DNA of 64,000 bases from Arthrobacter sp. QXT-31 (GTDB lineage Bacteria; Actinomycetota; Actinomycetes; Actinomycetales; Micrococcaceae), in assembly GCF_001969265.1 (NCBI RefSeq), contig NZ_CP019304.1, forward strand, positions 2,914,001-2,978,000, given 5' to 3'. Within the stretch, counting starts at the first letter, position 1. Each line of letters opens with the position of its first letter. Positions 25,740-33,119 of this stretch are shown piece after piece. The notes below the pieces were generated by a model. The model was given only the letters and a program-made list of their open reading frames with translations, had not been told where the DNA came from and made no database searches. Made by a program: the position numbers and the translations under genes.

Positions 25740-27901
25740 GTGGTCTCCTTCGTGAGCTGTTCCCAGTCCGTAATGACAGGGATGAGTTCCCCGGCGGCCC
25801 AGAGGGGCAGCTGGCTGGCGAAATGCTGGTCTTGTGGAAGTCCGGAGGCGCCGAAAGGCACCACCCACCGGCTGTTCGCCCGGTCCGCGATGTCCCAGAT
25901 GTAGCGCGCCACGGGTCCCCGGAAGCACCGGTCGCTGGCGCCCGGCAGGCTTTCGGTGGACAGGACGCAGGCCGTGTCTCCGGACAGGCGGGTGGGCGGG
26001 ACGCCGGGCACAGCCCCGCCGCCGCCCGCTTTTTCTACGGCACTGCCGTGTTCCAGGAGGGCATGGAGCGGCAGGGCCGTGTGGCGGTCACCCCAGGTGC
26101 CGGCCGACGCCGCGGCGGCGGTTTCCTCCAGTGCGGTTTCCTCCAGTGCGGTTTCCTCCAGGGCGCGGCGGGCCGCCGCGTCGACGTCCAGGCCCAGGGC
26201 CCTACCGTTGGTGAGGAGCGACTCCAGGGCGAATCCTGTGCGCGCCACCGGATGCAGCCACGGTGCAAACAGGGCAGGGTAGCCGTGCGGGTCGGCCAGC
26301 CGGAGCAACGCGGGTGAGTTCGCCAGGTCAAGGACCAGCGCGGACCGCCACGCTGCAAAAAATGCGGCGTCACCGCTGTCCGCGTCCATATGGCCGGACC
26401 ACTGCAGCAGCCGATCGCGGAGTTTGAGGGCGGCGTCGGACAGCGGAGCAGAACCTTCGAGCAGCGCCCGGAATACGGGCCACGAACCGAGCCACGTGTC
26501 CGTGTGGATGTCCTGCATCGTTGCTGCGTCCAGGCCGGGGCCATGTTCTTCCAGCAGTTGCCGGATGCGGCGGGCGCGATGGGCCGGGGCAAACTCGAGC
26601 CCCAGCCGGTCGCCGCCGCCGGCCTCGCGGTCGTTGGCGTGGACGGCCAGGCCCGGAACAGGGGACGCCGGAAGGTCCTCCCAGTCGCCCGTCCACTGGT
26701 GTTCTGCCGACCATCCGGGCACGGGGCGGACGCGGTTGTCCCGGTTCCTGGCCGGGACCTTTCCGGCCACAAGCTGGCGCACCACACCGCCGGAATCGGC
26801 CACGAGGACACAGTTCACCGGCTCCACCCAGGCACCCAGCGCCTGTTCGACGTCGTCCGCCGAACGGCTCCGCAGGAGCGGCAGCAGCGCCTGGAACCCA
26901 AGGGATTCCGCCGCCCGGGCGGGTGTCCGCAAACTCAGCGCCCCGCCGTCGGGCCCGCCCAAAATCACCGGACCGCGGTCTGTTTCAATGACTTCAACAG
27001 TCTCGGCCGCGCCGCCGCGCACCAGGATCGCTTCCTCGTGGTGGGCCCGGACGGGGCTGTCGCCGTCGGGTCCGAGCGCCAGAAGGACGTTCCCGCTGCG
27101 CCGCAGCTGTTCCTGGTACAGGTCCTGGTAGTCCGCCATGGCATTGGTGATGGCCCAGGCAACCGTTCCGGCGTGGCCAAAGTGGGGCAGCCCGGGGACG
27201 CCCGGAAAGGCGAGTCCGACGACGTCGAACTCCGGGCACGCCAGCCGCACCTGCTGGTACACGCCCGGGAGTTCCAGGAGCCGGTGCGGATCGCCGGCGA
27301 TAAGCGGGGAACCGGTGGCTGTCAGCCCGCCGGCCGCGGCCCAGGCGTTGCTGCCCGCCCAGACCGGCGCCTCGATGCTGAACAGCGCCACGGCGTCGGG
27401 GCCGAGGGTTTTGGCAATGTGTTCCCGCCAGAGCTTGTTGGGGAAAGTGCCGAAAAGGATGTGGTGCACCATGAACACCCCCAGGGGCGTCCACGGCTGC
27501 CAGGCCGCAGGAGCGGTGCCGGCGTTCCGGAACTCCGGCGCGTCGCGGAGCTTGGAGTCGAGGGCGTGGTTCACCCCGTCCACGTATGCGGTGCACCAGC
27601 GCTGTGTCTCGGCGTCGAGGTTTTGGAAACAGCGGCGGGCGGTGTCGTCCAGGCGCGCACGGCGGGCGAAGCGGTCCCACTCGATCCCGTCGGCGCCCAG
27701 GTGCTCGGCGGTCCTGCCTTCTGCGCGCCACCGCTCCATCTCGATTTGCCAGGAGCGGTCCGTGGCCGCATTCTTGCCCTGGAGGAAAGCAAGTTCGTCT
27801 GCCGAGTCCGCCCGCAGATGCGGGATGCCCCACGGGTCGCGGAATGTCTCAGCAGACATCGGCGCGGGCATCTTGCGGGCATTCCGGGTGTGCAGGCACA
27901 C
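25736..27901 (-). CDS. penicillin acylase (S45) family Ntn-hydrolase, iron-regulated
   Basis: 721 residues from GTG 27901 (GGAGAG upstream); ATG 27871 is an alternative start. The autocatalytic site is WAGSNAWAAAGG with Ser184 as the future N-terminal nucleophile of the beta chain, followed by SPLIAGDPH, as in penicillin G acylase, PvdQ and AHL acylases. An alpha chain of about 180 residues and a spacer precede it. No signal peptide is obvious, so it may be cytoplasmic. It is co-translated with a siderophore-type acyltransferase behind an iron box, so removal of an acyl group from a siderophore or its precursor is a reasonable proposal; cleavage of other amides is possible. Confidence 0.9.
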   Translation of the reverse strand: MCLHTRNARKMPAPMSAETFRDPWGIPHLRADSADELAFLQGKNAATDRSWQIEMERWRAEGRTAEHLGADGIEWDRFARRARLDDTARRCFQNLDAETQRWCTAYVDGVNHALDSKLRDAPEFRNAGTAPAAWQPWTPLGVFMVHHILFGTFPNKLWREHIAKTLGPDAVALFSIEAPVWAGSNAWAAAGGLTATGSPLIAGDPHRLLELPGVYQQVRLACPEFDVVGLAFPGVPGLPHFGHAGTVAWAITNAMADYQDLYQEQLRRSGNVLLALGPDGDSPVRAHHEEAILVRGGAAETVEVIETDRGPVILGGPDGGALSLRTPARAAESLGFQALLPLLRSRSADDVEQALGAWVEPVNCVLVADSGGVVRQLVAGKVPARNRDNRVRPVPGWSAEHQWTGDWEDLPASPVPGLAVHANDREAGGGDRLGLEFAPAHRARRIRQLLEEHGPGLDAATMQDIHTDTWLGSWPVFRALLEGSAPLSDAALKLRDRLLQWSGHMDADSGDAAFFAAWRSALVLDLANSPALLRLADPHGYPALFAPWLHPVARTGFALESLLTNGRALGLDVDAAARRALEETALEETALEETAAAASAGTWGDRHTALPLHALLEHGSAVEKAGGGGAVPGVPPTRLSGDTACVLSTESLPGASDRCFRGPVARYIWDIADRANSRWVVPFGASGLPQDQHFASQLPLWAAGELIPVITDWEQLTKETT
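26121..26165. repeat. 15-bp in-frame tandem repeat in acylase gene
   Basis: The unit GTTTCCTCCAGTGCG is repeated nearly three times in a row (26121, 26136, 26151). On the minus strand it encodes three copies of LEETA in the acylase beta chain. Being a multiple of three it keeps the frame; copy number could vary between strains by slippage. Confidence 0.85.
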
Positions 27902-27917
27902 GACTCTCCAACTCTTG

Positions 27918-27936
27918 TTAGGTAAGGCTTAGCTAA
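27918..27936. promoter_or_regulatory. DtxR/IdeR/DmdR-type iron box
   Basis: TTAGGTAAGGCTTAGCTAA matches the 19-bp actinobacterial iron-box consensus (TTAGGTTAGGCTAACCTAA) at 16 of 19 positions and is itself a dyad. It lies 17 bases upstream of the acylase start on the minus strand, where a repressor loaded with Fe(II) would block transcription of the acylase and acyltransferase genes. Confidence 0.85.
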
Positions 27937-27948
27937 CACGAGAATAAT

Positions 27949-28008
27949 CGGCCTGCCTGCGCTGCCAAAATGCAGCGGTAACAGAACCGCGCCCTGGTGG
28001 GCAGGCCG
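27949..28008 (-). terminator. multi-stem terminator-like structure after the glucosidase gene
   Basis: CGGCCTGCC (27949-27957) pairs with GGCAGGCCG (28000-28008); inside it CGCTGC/GCAGCG (27960-27977) and GCGGT/ACCGC form two more stems. It sits just past the stop of the minus-strand glucosidase gene at 28011. There is no long T-tract, so it may act as a weak terminator or 3' end stabiliser. Confidence 0.45.
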
Positions 28009-28010
28009 GG

Positions 28011-30194
28011 TTACCGCCCCCAGCTTTCGGACCGTTCCGCCCGGCGGTGACCGGCCTGCTGGACGAGCTCGATCATCCAGGGACGGTGCCCCTGATGGAA
28101 TGTCATCCCTTCGGGAAGTCCTTGGACGGAGGGGACGGAACCGGCGATGTCGATGGTGATGCGGCCGCCGCCCAGCGGGGCGTTGGTGATGTGCAGGTCC
28201 CCGAAGGACTTCGGGAGGACAGGGTCCATCCAGACGCCGCCAGCGGAGACGACGGGGTCGTAGCGCATCAGGCTCGTCACCATCTGGATCGGCGCGGTGG
28301 CCGCCCAGGCCTGGGGCGAGCACGCCGTCGGATACGGCACAGGCGCGGCGAGCTGCTCCCGGCTGAAGCCGCAGAACAGCTCAGGGAGCCGGCCGTCTGA
28401 GTACTCGGCCGCATCCATCATGCCGGTGGCGATCCGCTGCGCCTCTTCCACGAAGCCATAGCGGAGGAGTCCGGCGGCGACGATGGCGTTGTCGTGCGGC
28501 CAGACTGATCCGTTGTGGTAACTGGCGGGATTGTAGGCGCCCATGTCGCTGGCGAGGGTGCGCACGCCCCAGCCGCTGAACATTTCCGGCGACATCAGGT
28601 GTTCGGCCACCATGGGGGCCTTGTCCTGGTCGATCAATCCCTGCAGCAGGCAGTGCCCCATGTTCGAAGCACAGGCGTCCACCTGCCTTTTCTTGCCGTC
28701 CAGGGCAATGGCGTAGTACCCACGCTCGGGAATCCAGAATTGCTCGTTGAACTGTTTCTTCAGCCGGTCCGCGCGGTCGGTGAGCTCATTTCCCAGAGCC
28801 GTGTCTCCGGCGTCGTACGCCAGCCATGCCCGCGAAAGGTAGGCGACGTACACATAAGCCTGGACCTCGCACAGTGCGATCGGCGGCTCGGCCAGGGTGC
28901 CGTCGGCGAAGTTGATCCCATCCCAGGAGTCCTTCCAGCCTTGATTGATGAGCCCCTGGTCATTGAGGCGTTCGTACTCGACGAAGCCGTCGCCGTCGCC
29001 GTCCCTGTCCCCGTATTTCGTGATCCACTCGAGCGCGCGGTCCGCATGGGGCAGCAGGGCGGCGATCGTGTCGGCGGCGAAGCCCCAGCGGCTGACCGCT
29101 CCGAGCACCATCAGGAACAGGGGCGTGGCGTCGACGCTGCCGTAGTAGGCCGACTTGCCGCCCAAGGACAGCCCGCTGGAAACGTCGAGCCGGACCTCGT
29201 GGAGGATCTTGCCCGGCTCCTCCTCCGTCATGGGGTCCACCACAGTTCCCTGGCGGTCCGCAAGGGTCTGCAGCGTGCCCAGCGCCAGCGACGGATCAAC
29301 CGGCATCGCCATCACTGAAGCCCACAGCGAGTCCCGGCCGAACAGGGTCATGAACCAGGGTGCTCCGGCGGCTACTACGACGCGTTCAGGATGCTGGGGA
29401 TCCTCGATCCGCAGGGCGCCGAGGTCGTCATAGCTGCGGCGCAGGGTCCGCTCAACCGACCGGTTTCCCATCTGCAGGACCGGAATCTTCGCCACCCACT
29501 CCCGACGGCGGCGGTCCCTGGGCGACAATCCATCCCCCTCAGCGTGGACGAACGCCGTCGCCGAATCGGTTCCCCCGGTGCTGGGCAGCACGGTCAGGAC
29601 GGTGCTCCAGTGTCCGTGCGCCGGGACGGAGGCCCGGTACCTTACCGCGTCCGGGGAAACCTCCGCGCCCGGGGCCTGGACCACCACGCCTTTGCGGATG
29701 TCCTGCCAGACGGCCCGGATGGTGAGCGCGGCGCCGTAGGCCTGCCGCGTTTCGTCCCAGCGCCGCTGGATCCGGGCCTCTTTCACTTCGAAGAGGTCAG
29801 CGAAGTCCGCGCCGATCTTCAGCGCGATTTCGCAATCGGCCGGTTCGGGGGAGTAGTTCCGGACGGTAACCTGCTCCTGGATGCCGGCTCCCACTTCCCG
29901 CAGGCGTTCCACGATCAGCGGGCTGTCGGCGTAGCCGTCCGAGCGGGGAACCCGACCGACGAACAGGGCCCGGTACGGCTCCTTCGTCTCGGCCGCCAGC
30001 GGCTCCAGCGCCTGGCCGTCGACCGTCAGGTTCCAGCCGGCGAGGATGCGGGCGTCCTGCACAAAGAGGCCATGCGGATGATCGGCGCTGATGTCCCCGT
30101 TCGGCAAGGAAATACAGAAGGATGATCCCTCGACCAGGGTGACCGTCCCGGCCCCTAAGGGGCCCGCCGCCGTATCAGCATTCCACCCAGCCAT
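28011..30194 (-). CDS. amylo-alpha-1,6-glucosidase / glycogen-debranching-type protein
   Basis: 727 residues. The N-terminal domain (about 1-300) is of the glycogen debranching N-terminal type (GSSFCISLPNGDISADHPHGLFVQDARIL), and the C-terminal part is an alpha/alpha toroid glycoside hydrolase (PWFMTLFGRDSLWASVMAMPVD, then GWKDSWDGINFADG, then NGSVWPHDNAIVAAGL). ATG 30194 has GGAGGTGG upstream; GTG 30203 lies inside that site. It probably hydrolyses alpha-glucosidic links in glycogen-like or other oligosaccharides in the cytoplasm. No glycogen genes are adjacent. Confidence 0.88.
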   Translation of the reverse strand: MAGWNADTAAGPLGAGTVTLVEGSSFCISLPNGDISADHPHGLFVQDARILAGWNLTVDGQALEPLAAETKEPYRALFVGRVPRSDGYADSPLIVERLREVGAGIQEQVTVRNYSPEPADCEIALKIGADFADLFEVKEARIQRRWDETRQAYGAALTIRAVWQDIRKGVVVQAPGAEVSPDAVRYRASVPAHGHWSTVLTVLPSTGGTDSATAFVHAEGDGLSPRDRRRREWVAKIPVLQMGNRSVERTLRRSYDDLGALRIEDPQHPERVVVAAGAPWFMTLFGRDSLWASVMAMPVDPSLALGTLQTLADRQGTVVDPMTEEEPGKILHEVRLDVSSGLSLGGKSAYYGSVDATPLFLMVLGAVSRWGFAADTIAALLPHADRALEWITKYGDRDGDGDGFVEYERLNDQGLINQGWKDSWDGINFADGTLAEPPIALCEVQAYVYVAYLSRAWLAYDAGDTALGNELTDRADRLKKQFNEQFWIPERGYYAIALDGKKRQVDACASNMGHCLLQGLIDQDKAPMVAEHLMSPEMFSGWGVRTLASDMGAYNPASYHNGSVWPHDNAIVAAGLLRYGFVEEAQRIATGMMDAAEYSDGRLPELFCGFSREQLAAPVPYPTACSPQAWAATAPIQMVTSLMRYDPVVSAGGVWMDPVLPKSFGDLHITNAPLGGGRITIDIAGSVPSVQGLPEGMTFHQGHRPWMIELVQQAGHRRAERSESWGR

Positions 30195-30320
30195 CGCGGC
30201 CACCTCCGAGTAAGTAGCAACAGTGCAACTAGCAACAGCGTGCAGTTCGACGCTACGCTTGCTGGCCCGGCCTAGCTAGGCCTTGCTTTTCGGGGTCGAA
30301 CGACGACGGCGGGTGGAGGC

Positions 30321-30848
30321 TTACGCCGGGATCGCCCCGGCTTCGGGCTGGATGCCCCAGGTCATCTTCCTGATGGTTTCGCGTTGCAGCCCGCTCAGGG
30401 CGGCGAGCTCGTAATCATCCAGGACCCCCCGCCGTCGTGCTGTTGCCAGGAGGTTGAGGCGGCGGTCTTCCAGCGCGGTCCTGGACTCCTCAAGTTCCGC
30501 CAGCTCCGACTTCAGCTGCCTGATCAGGGCAAGATGCTCCTCGGCCGGTACACCGGAGGGGACCAGGTCGTCGGCCGACAGGCCCACAGTTCGGACCGTC
30601 CAGCGGGAGAGCTCCGCGGCCGCGGCGAGGCGGGTGACTTTCATGCCATCGCAAAGCGCCTGCGCGAGCTGCTGGTTGAGGCGGACGGAGACGGCCCGCA
30701 TGCTGGTGGCATTGAAGGAGAGTCGCTGCCGGCTGTCCCTGAGCAGTCTTCGTGTCTTCTCGGCCTGGACTGCAGTGTTGTCGGGTTTTGGTGTTCCCCG
30801 GTAGCGGTAGTAGCCCTCGCGGCGGTCGTCGCCGTGCAGAACAGCCAA
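30321..30848 (-). CDS. hypothetical coiled-coil protein with HTH-like segments
   Basis: 175 residues from TTG 30848, which follows GAGGAG at a good spacing; GTG 30854 is an alternative. A central coiled coil (LALIRQLKSELAELEESRTALEDRR) separates two segments that each look like an HTH (VTRLAAAAELSRWTVRTVG and DYELAALSGLQRETIRKMTWG). I do not recognise the family; it may bind DNA. It is transcribed toward the glucosidase gene with 126 bases between them. Confidence 0.65.
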   Translation of the reverse strand: MAVLHGDDRREGYYRYRGTPKPDNTAVQAEKTRRLLRDSRQRLSFNATSMRAVSVRLNQQLAQALCDGMKVTRLAAAAELSRWTVRTVGLSADDLVPSGVPAEEHLALIRQLKSELAELEESRTALEDRRLNLLATARRRGVLDDYELAALSGLQRETIRKMTWGIQPEAGAIPA

Positions 30849-31009
30849 GAGCACTCCTCGGTTCGGATTGACGTCGGGCGGTGTGACTGTGGCCTGACTT
30901 ACCTAGAAGGCTAGGCAGAACGGGCGGAGGTGCGGAAATACCTATAGTGCGTGGAGCCATAACCAAAAAGTTTGGGTTGGCTGCTCTTTCTGGCGGCCGA
31001 CGGCGGTCC

Positions 31010-31058
31010 ATAAGGGACGCTTATCCGTCCACGCAGATTAGGTCTTATCCATACACGC
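31010..31058. promoter_or_regulatory. CTTATCC-type repeats before aminotransferase gene
   Basis: ATAAGggacgCTTAT (31010-31024) is a dyad, and TTATCCGTCCACGC (31021-31034) is repeated as TTATCCATACACGC at 31045-31058 (12 of 14 identical), 24 bases further. The cluster ends 61 bases before the aminotransferase ATG. It looks like a multi-site operator; no regulator gene is adjacent. Confidence 0.45.
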
Positions 31059-31119
31059 CGGGATTCCCTAGTGTCGAAGGAACGAGTATCGCTCCGTCCT
31101 GACTCCCTAGGAAGAGACC

Positions 31120-32328
31120 ATGTCTGAATTTGAACCCGCATCTCGAGTGTCCCGCATCAAGCAATCCGCCAGCGTGGCCGCAGCAGCCCGCGTGCGTGAG
31201 CTGAAGGCAGAAGGGCGCCGGATCCTGGACCTGACGGTCGGTGAGCCGGACTTCGATACCCCTGAGCACATCAAGGGCGCTGCGGTTGAGGCCATCAGCA
31301 AGGGCGAGACGAAGTACACCTCCGTCACCGGAACGCCTGCGCTGCAAACGGCGATCCTCCAGACCATCGAGCTGCGCACCGGCATTCACTACACCCCCGC
31401 CGAGATCACCATCGGCGGCGGCGCGAAGCAGGTCATCTTCACCGCTTTCATGGCTTCCCTGGATGCCGGCGACGAGGTCGTGGTGCCCGCACCGTACTGG
31501 GTCTCCTACCCGGACATGGTGCTCGCCAACGAGGGCACGCCGGTGGTCGTCACGTGCGGCGAGGAGTCGGGCTTCAAGCTGACCCCGGTGGCCCTGGCCG
31601 GCGCCCTGAACGAGCGGACCAAGTGGGTCATCCTGAACACGCCGTCGAACCCCACAGGTGCCGTGTACTCCCGGTCCGAGCTCCGGGCACTGGCCGATGT
31701 CCTCGCCAACTTCCCGCAGGTCTACGTCCTGACGGATGAAATCTACGACCAGATCTACTTCGGCTCGGGCAAGATCTCGAGCCTGGTTGAGGTTGCGCCG
31801 GAACTGAAGGGCCGGATCCTTGCCGTCAACGGCGTTTCCAAGGCCTACGCCATGACCGGCTGGCGGCTGGGCTATGCAGCCGGGCCGGCCCCGCTGATCG
31901 CGGCCATCAACAAGCTCCAGTCACAGATTTCCTCCTGCCCGTCCTCCGTGAGCCAGGCAGCCAGCGTCGCCGCGCTGACCGGCGACCAGACCTTTGTACG
32001 GGAAAGCGTCGAGGTCTACCGCAGCCGGCGGGATGCAGCGGTAGCCGGGCTGAACGCCGTCGAAGGTCTTTCATGCGCGACGCCGGAAGGCGCCTTCTAC
32101 GCGTACGTCAACTGCGGCGGTGCTATTGGCAAGACCACCCCGGAGGGGAAGGTCATCGCCAACGACGAGGACTTCACGCTGTACCTTCTCGAGGCAGCCA
32201 GCGTCGCAGTGATCCAGGGATCGGCTTATGGACTGGGCCCGTACTTCCGCATCTCCTACGCCACCAGCCTGGACGTCATAGAAGAGTCCATCGCTGCCAT
32301 CGACAAGGCCGTCCGGGCCCTCAGCTAA
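31120..32328 (+). CDS. aspartate aminotransferase-type class I/II aminotransferase
   Basis: 402 residues, PLP fold type I. LTVGEPDFDTP opens the fold, NTPSNPTGAVYS binds the cofactor and substrate, and Lys241 in VNGVSKAYAMTGWRLGY is the Schiff-base lysine. ATG 31120 follows AGGAAGAG. It exchanges amino groups between aspartate or a similar amino acid and a 2-oxo acid. It is followed 27 bases later by a CHA-aldolase-type gene whose product would be oxaloacetate and pyruvate, so transamination of oxaloacetate would couple the two. Confidence 0.93.
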   Translation: MSEFEPASRVSRIKQSASVAAAARVRELKAEGRRILDLTVGEPDFDTPEHIKGAAVEAISKGETKYTSVTGTPALQTAILQTIELRTGIHYTPAEITIGGGAKQVIFTAFMASLDAGDEVVVPAPYWVSYPDMVLANEGTPVVVTCGEESGFKLTPVALAGALNERTKWVILNTPSNPTGAVYSRSELRALADVLANFPQVYVLTDEIYDQIYFGSGKISSLVEVAPELKGRILAVNGVSKAYAMTGWRLGYAAGPAPLIAAINKLQSQISSCPSSVSQAASVAALTGDQTFVRESVEVYRSRRDAAVAGLNAVEGLSCATPEGAFYAYVNCGGAIGKTTPEGKVIANDEDFTLYLLEAASVAVIQGSAYGLGPYFRISYATSLDVIEESIAAIDKAVRALS

Positions 32329-32355
32329 ACCCCCATCCAAACGAAGGAAAAATCC

Positions 32356-33033
32356 GTGATCCACGTAAAGACCAACATCGAACGACCCGACGCTGACGCC
32401 GTAGCGCGCCTGGCGAAGTTCTCCTCGGCCACGATCCACGAGGCACAGGGCCGCAAGGGCGCGCTCAGCTCCAAGATCAAGCCGATCGACCGCAGCATGT
32501 CCTTCTGCGGCCCCGCCACCACCGTCCGCTGCGCCCCGCGGGACAACCTCATGCTGCAGGTGGCCATCCACTACGCCGAGGCCGGCGACGTTGTCCTGGT
32601 GGCGGCAGGGGAGTACGAGGAAGCCGGCACCTTCGGCGACGTCCTCGGCAACGCCATGAAGGCCAAGGGCCTCGCGGGCATGGTGACGGACTCCGGTGTC
32701 CGGGACACCCAGGACCTCATCGAACTGGGGCTGCCTGTCTTCTCCGGAAGCGTCTCCATCAAGGGCACCGTTAAGGAAACCATCGGCCCCATCAACCACC
32801 CGGTGGTCTTCGGCGACGAGATCATCTATCCCGGCGACGTCCTGCGCGGCGACGCCGACGGTGTGGTTGTGGTCCGGAAGGACGAGATTGAGGAAGTCAT
32901 CCGCCTCTCGCAGGAACGTGAGGACGCCGAACGCGAACTCATCGAACTTTACAAGGCCGGCGGAACCACCATCGAGCTGTGCAACCTCACCGAGGTGCTG
33001 AAGGCCAAGGGCCTGCTCGTCGAGCACGCATAG
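32356..33033 (+). CDS. RraA-like CHA aldolase / oxaloacetate decarboxylase
   Basis: 225 residues. ATIHEAQGRKGALS, PGDVLRGDADGVVVV and the core GEYEEAGTFGDVLGNAMKAKGLAGMVTDSGVRD are those of the class II 4-carboxy-4-hydroxy-2-oxoadipate (CHA) aldolases (GalC/LigK/ProA), a metal-dependent branch of the RraA fold. The enzyme splits CHA, from gallate or protocatechuate 4,5-cleavage, to pyruvate and oxaloacetate. GTG 32356 follows GAAGGAA. No ring-cleavage genes are in the window, so the true substrate may be another 4-hydroxy-4-methyl-2-oxoglutarate-type acid. Confidence 0.87.
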   Translation: MIHVKTNIERPDADAVARLAKFSSATIHEAQGRKGALSSKIKPIDRSMSFCGPATTVRCAPRDNLMLQVAIHYAEAGDVVLVAAGEYEEAGTFGDVLGNAMKAKGLAGMVTDSGVRDTQDLIELGLPVFSGSVSIKGTVKETIGPINHPVVFGDEIIYPGDVLRGDADGVVVVRKDEIEEVIRLSQEREDAERELIELYKAGGTTIELCNLTEVLKAKGLLVEHA

Positions 33034-33079
33034 CCAGGTAGCTGTGTAGCCTGACTGCCTTGACCGGCGCTGGCCATTA

Positions 33080-33114
33080 CCTCGGGCGGGACAGGAATAC
33101 TGTCCCGCCCGAGG
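33080..33114. terminator. perfect 15-bp hairpin between convergent genes
   Basis: CCTCGGGCGGGACAG (33080-33094) and CTGTCCCGCCCGAGG (33100-33114) are perfect arms around GAATA. The structure lies between the ends of the aldolase gene (plus) and the HNH gene (minus) and probably ends both transcripts. There is no T-run. Confidence 0.75.
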
Positions 33115-33119
33115 CGTAC

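Noticed and set aside
26121..26165. Tandem 15-bp units as a possible CRISPR-like array
   Set aside because: No spacers, units directly adjacent and in frame inside a coding region.
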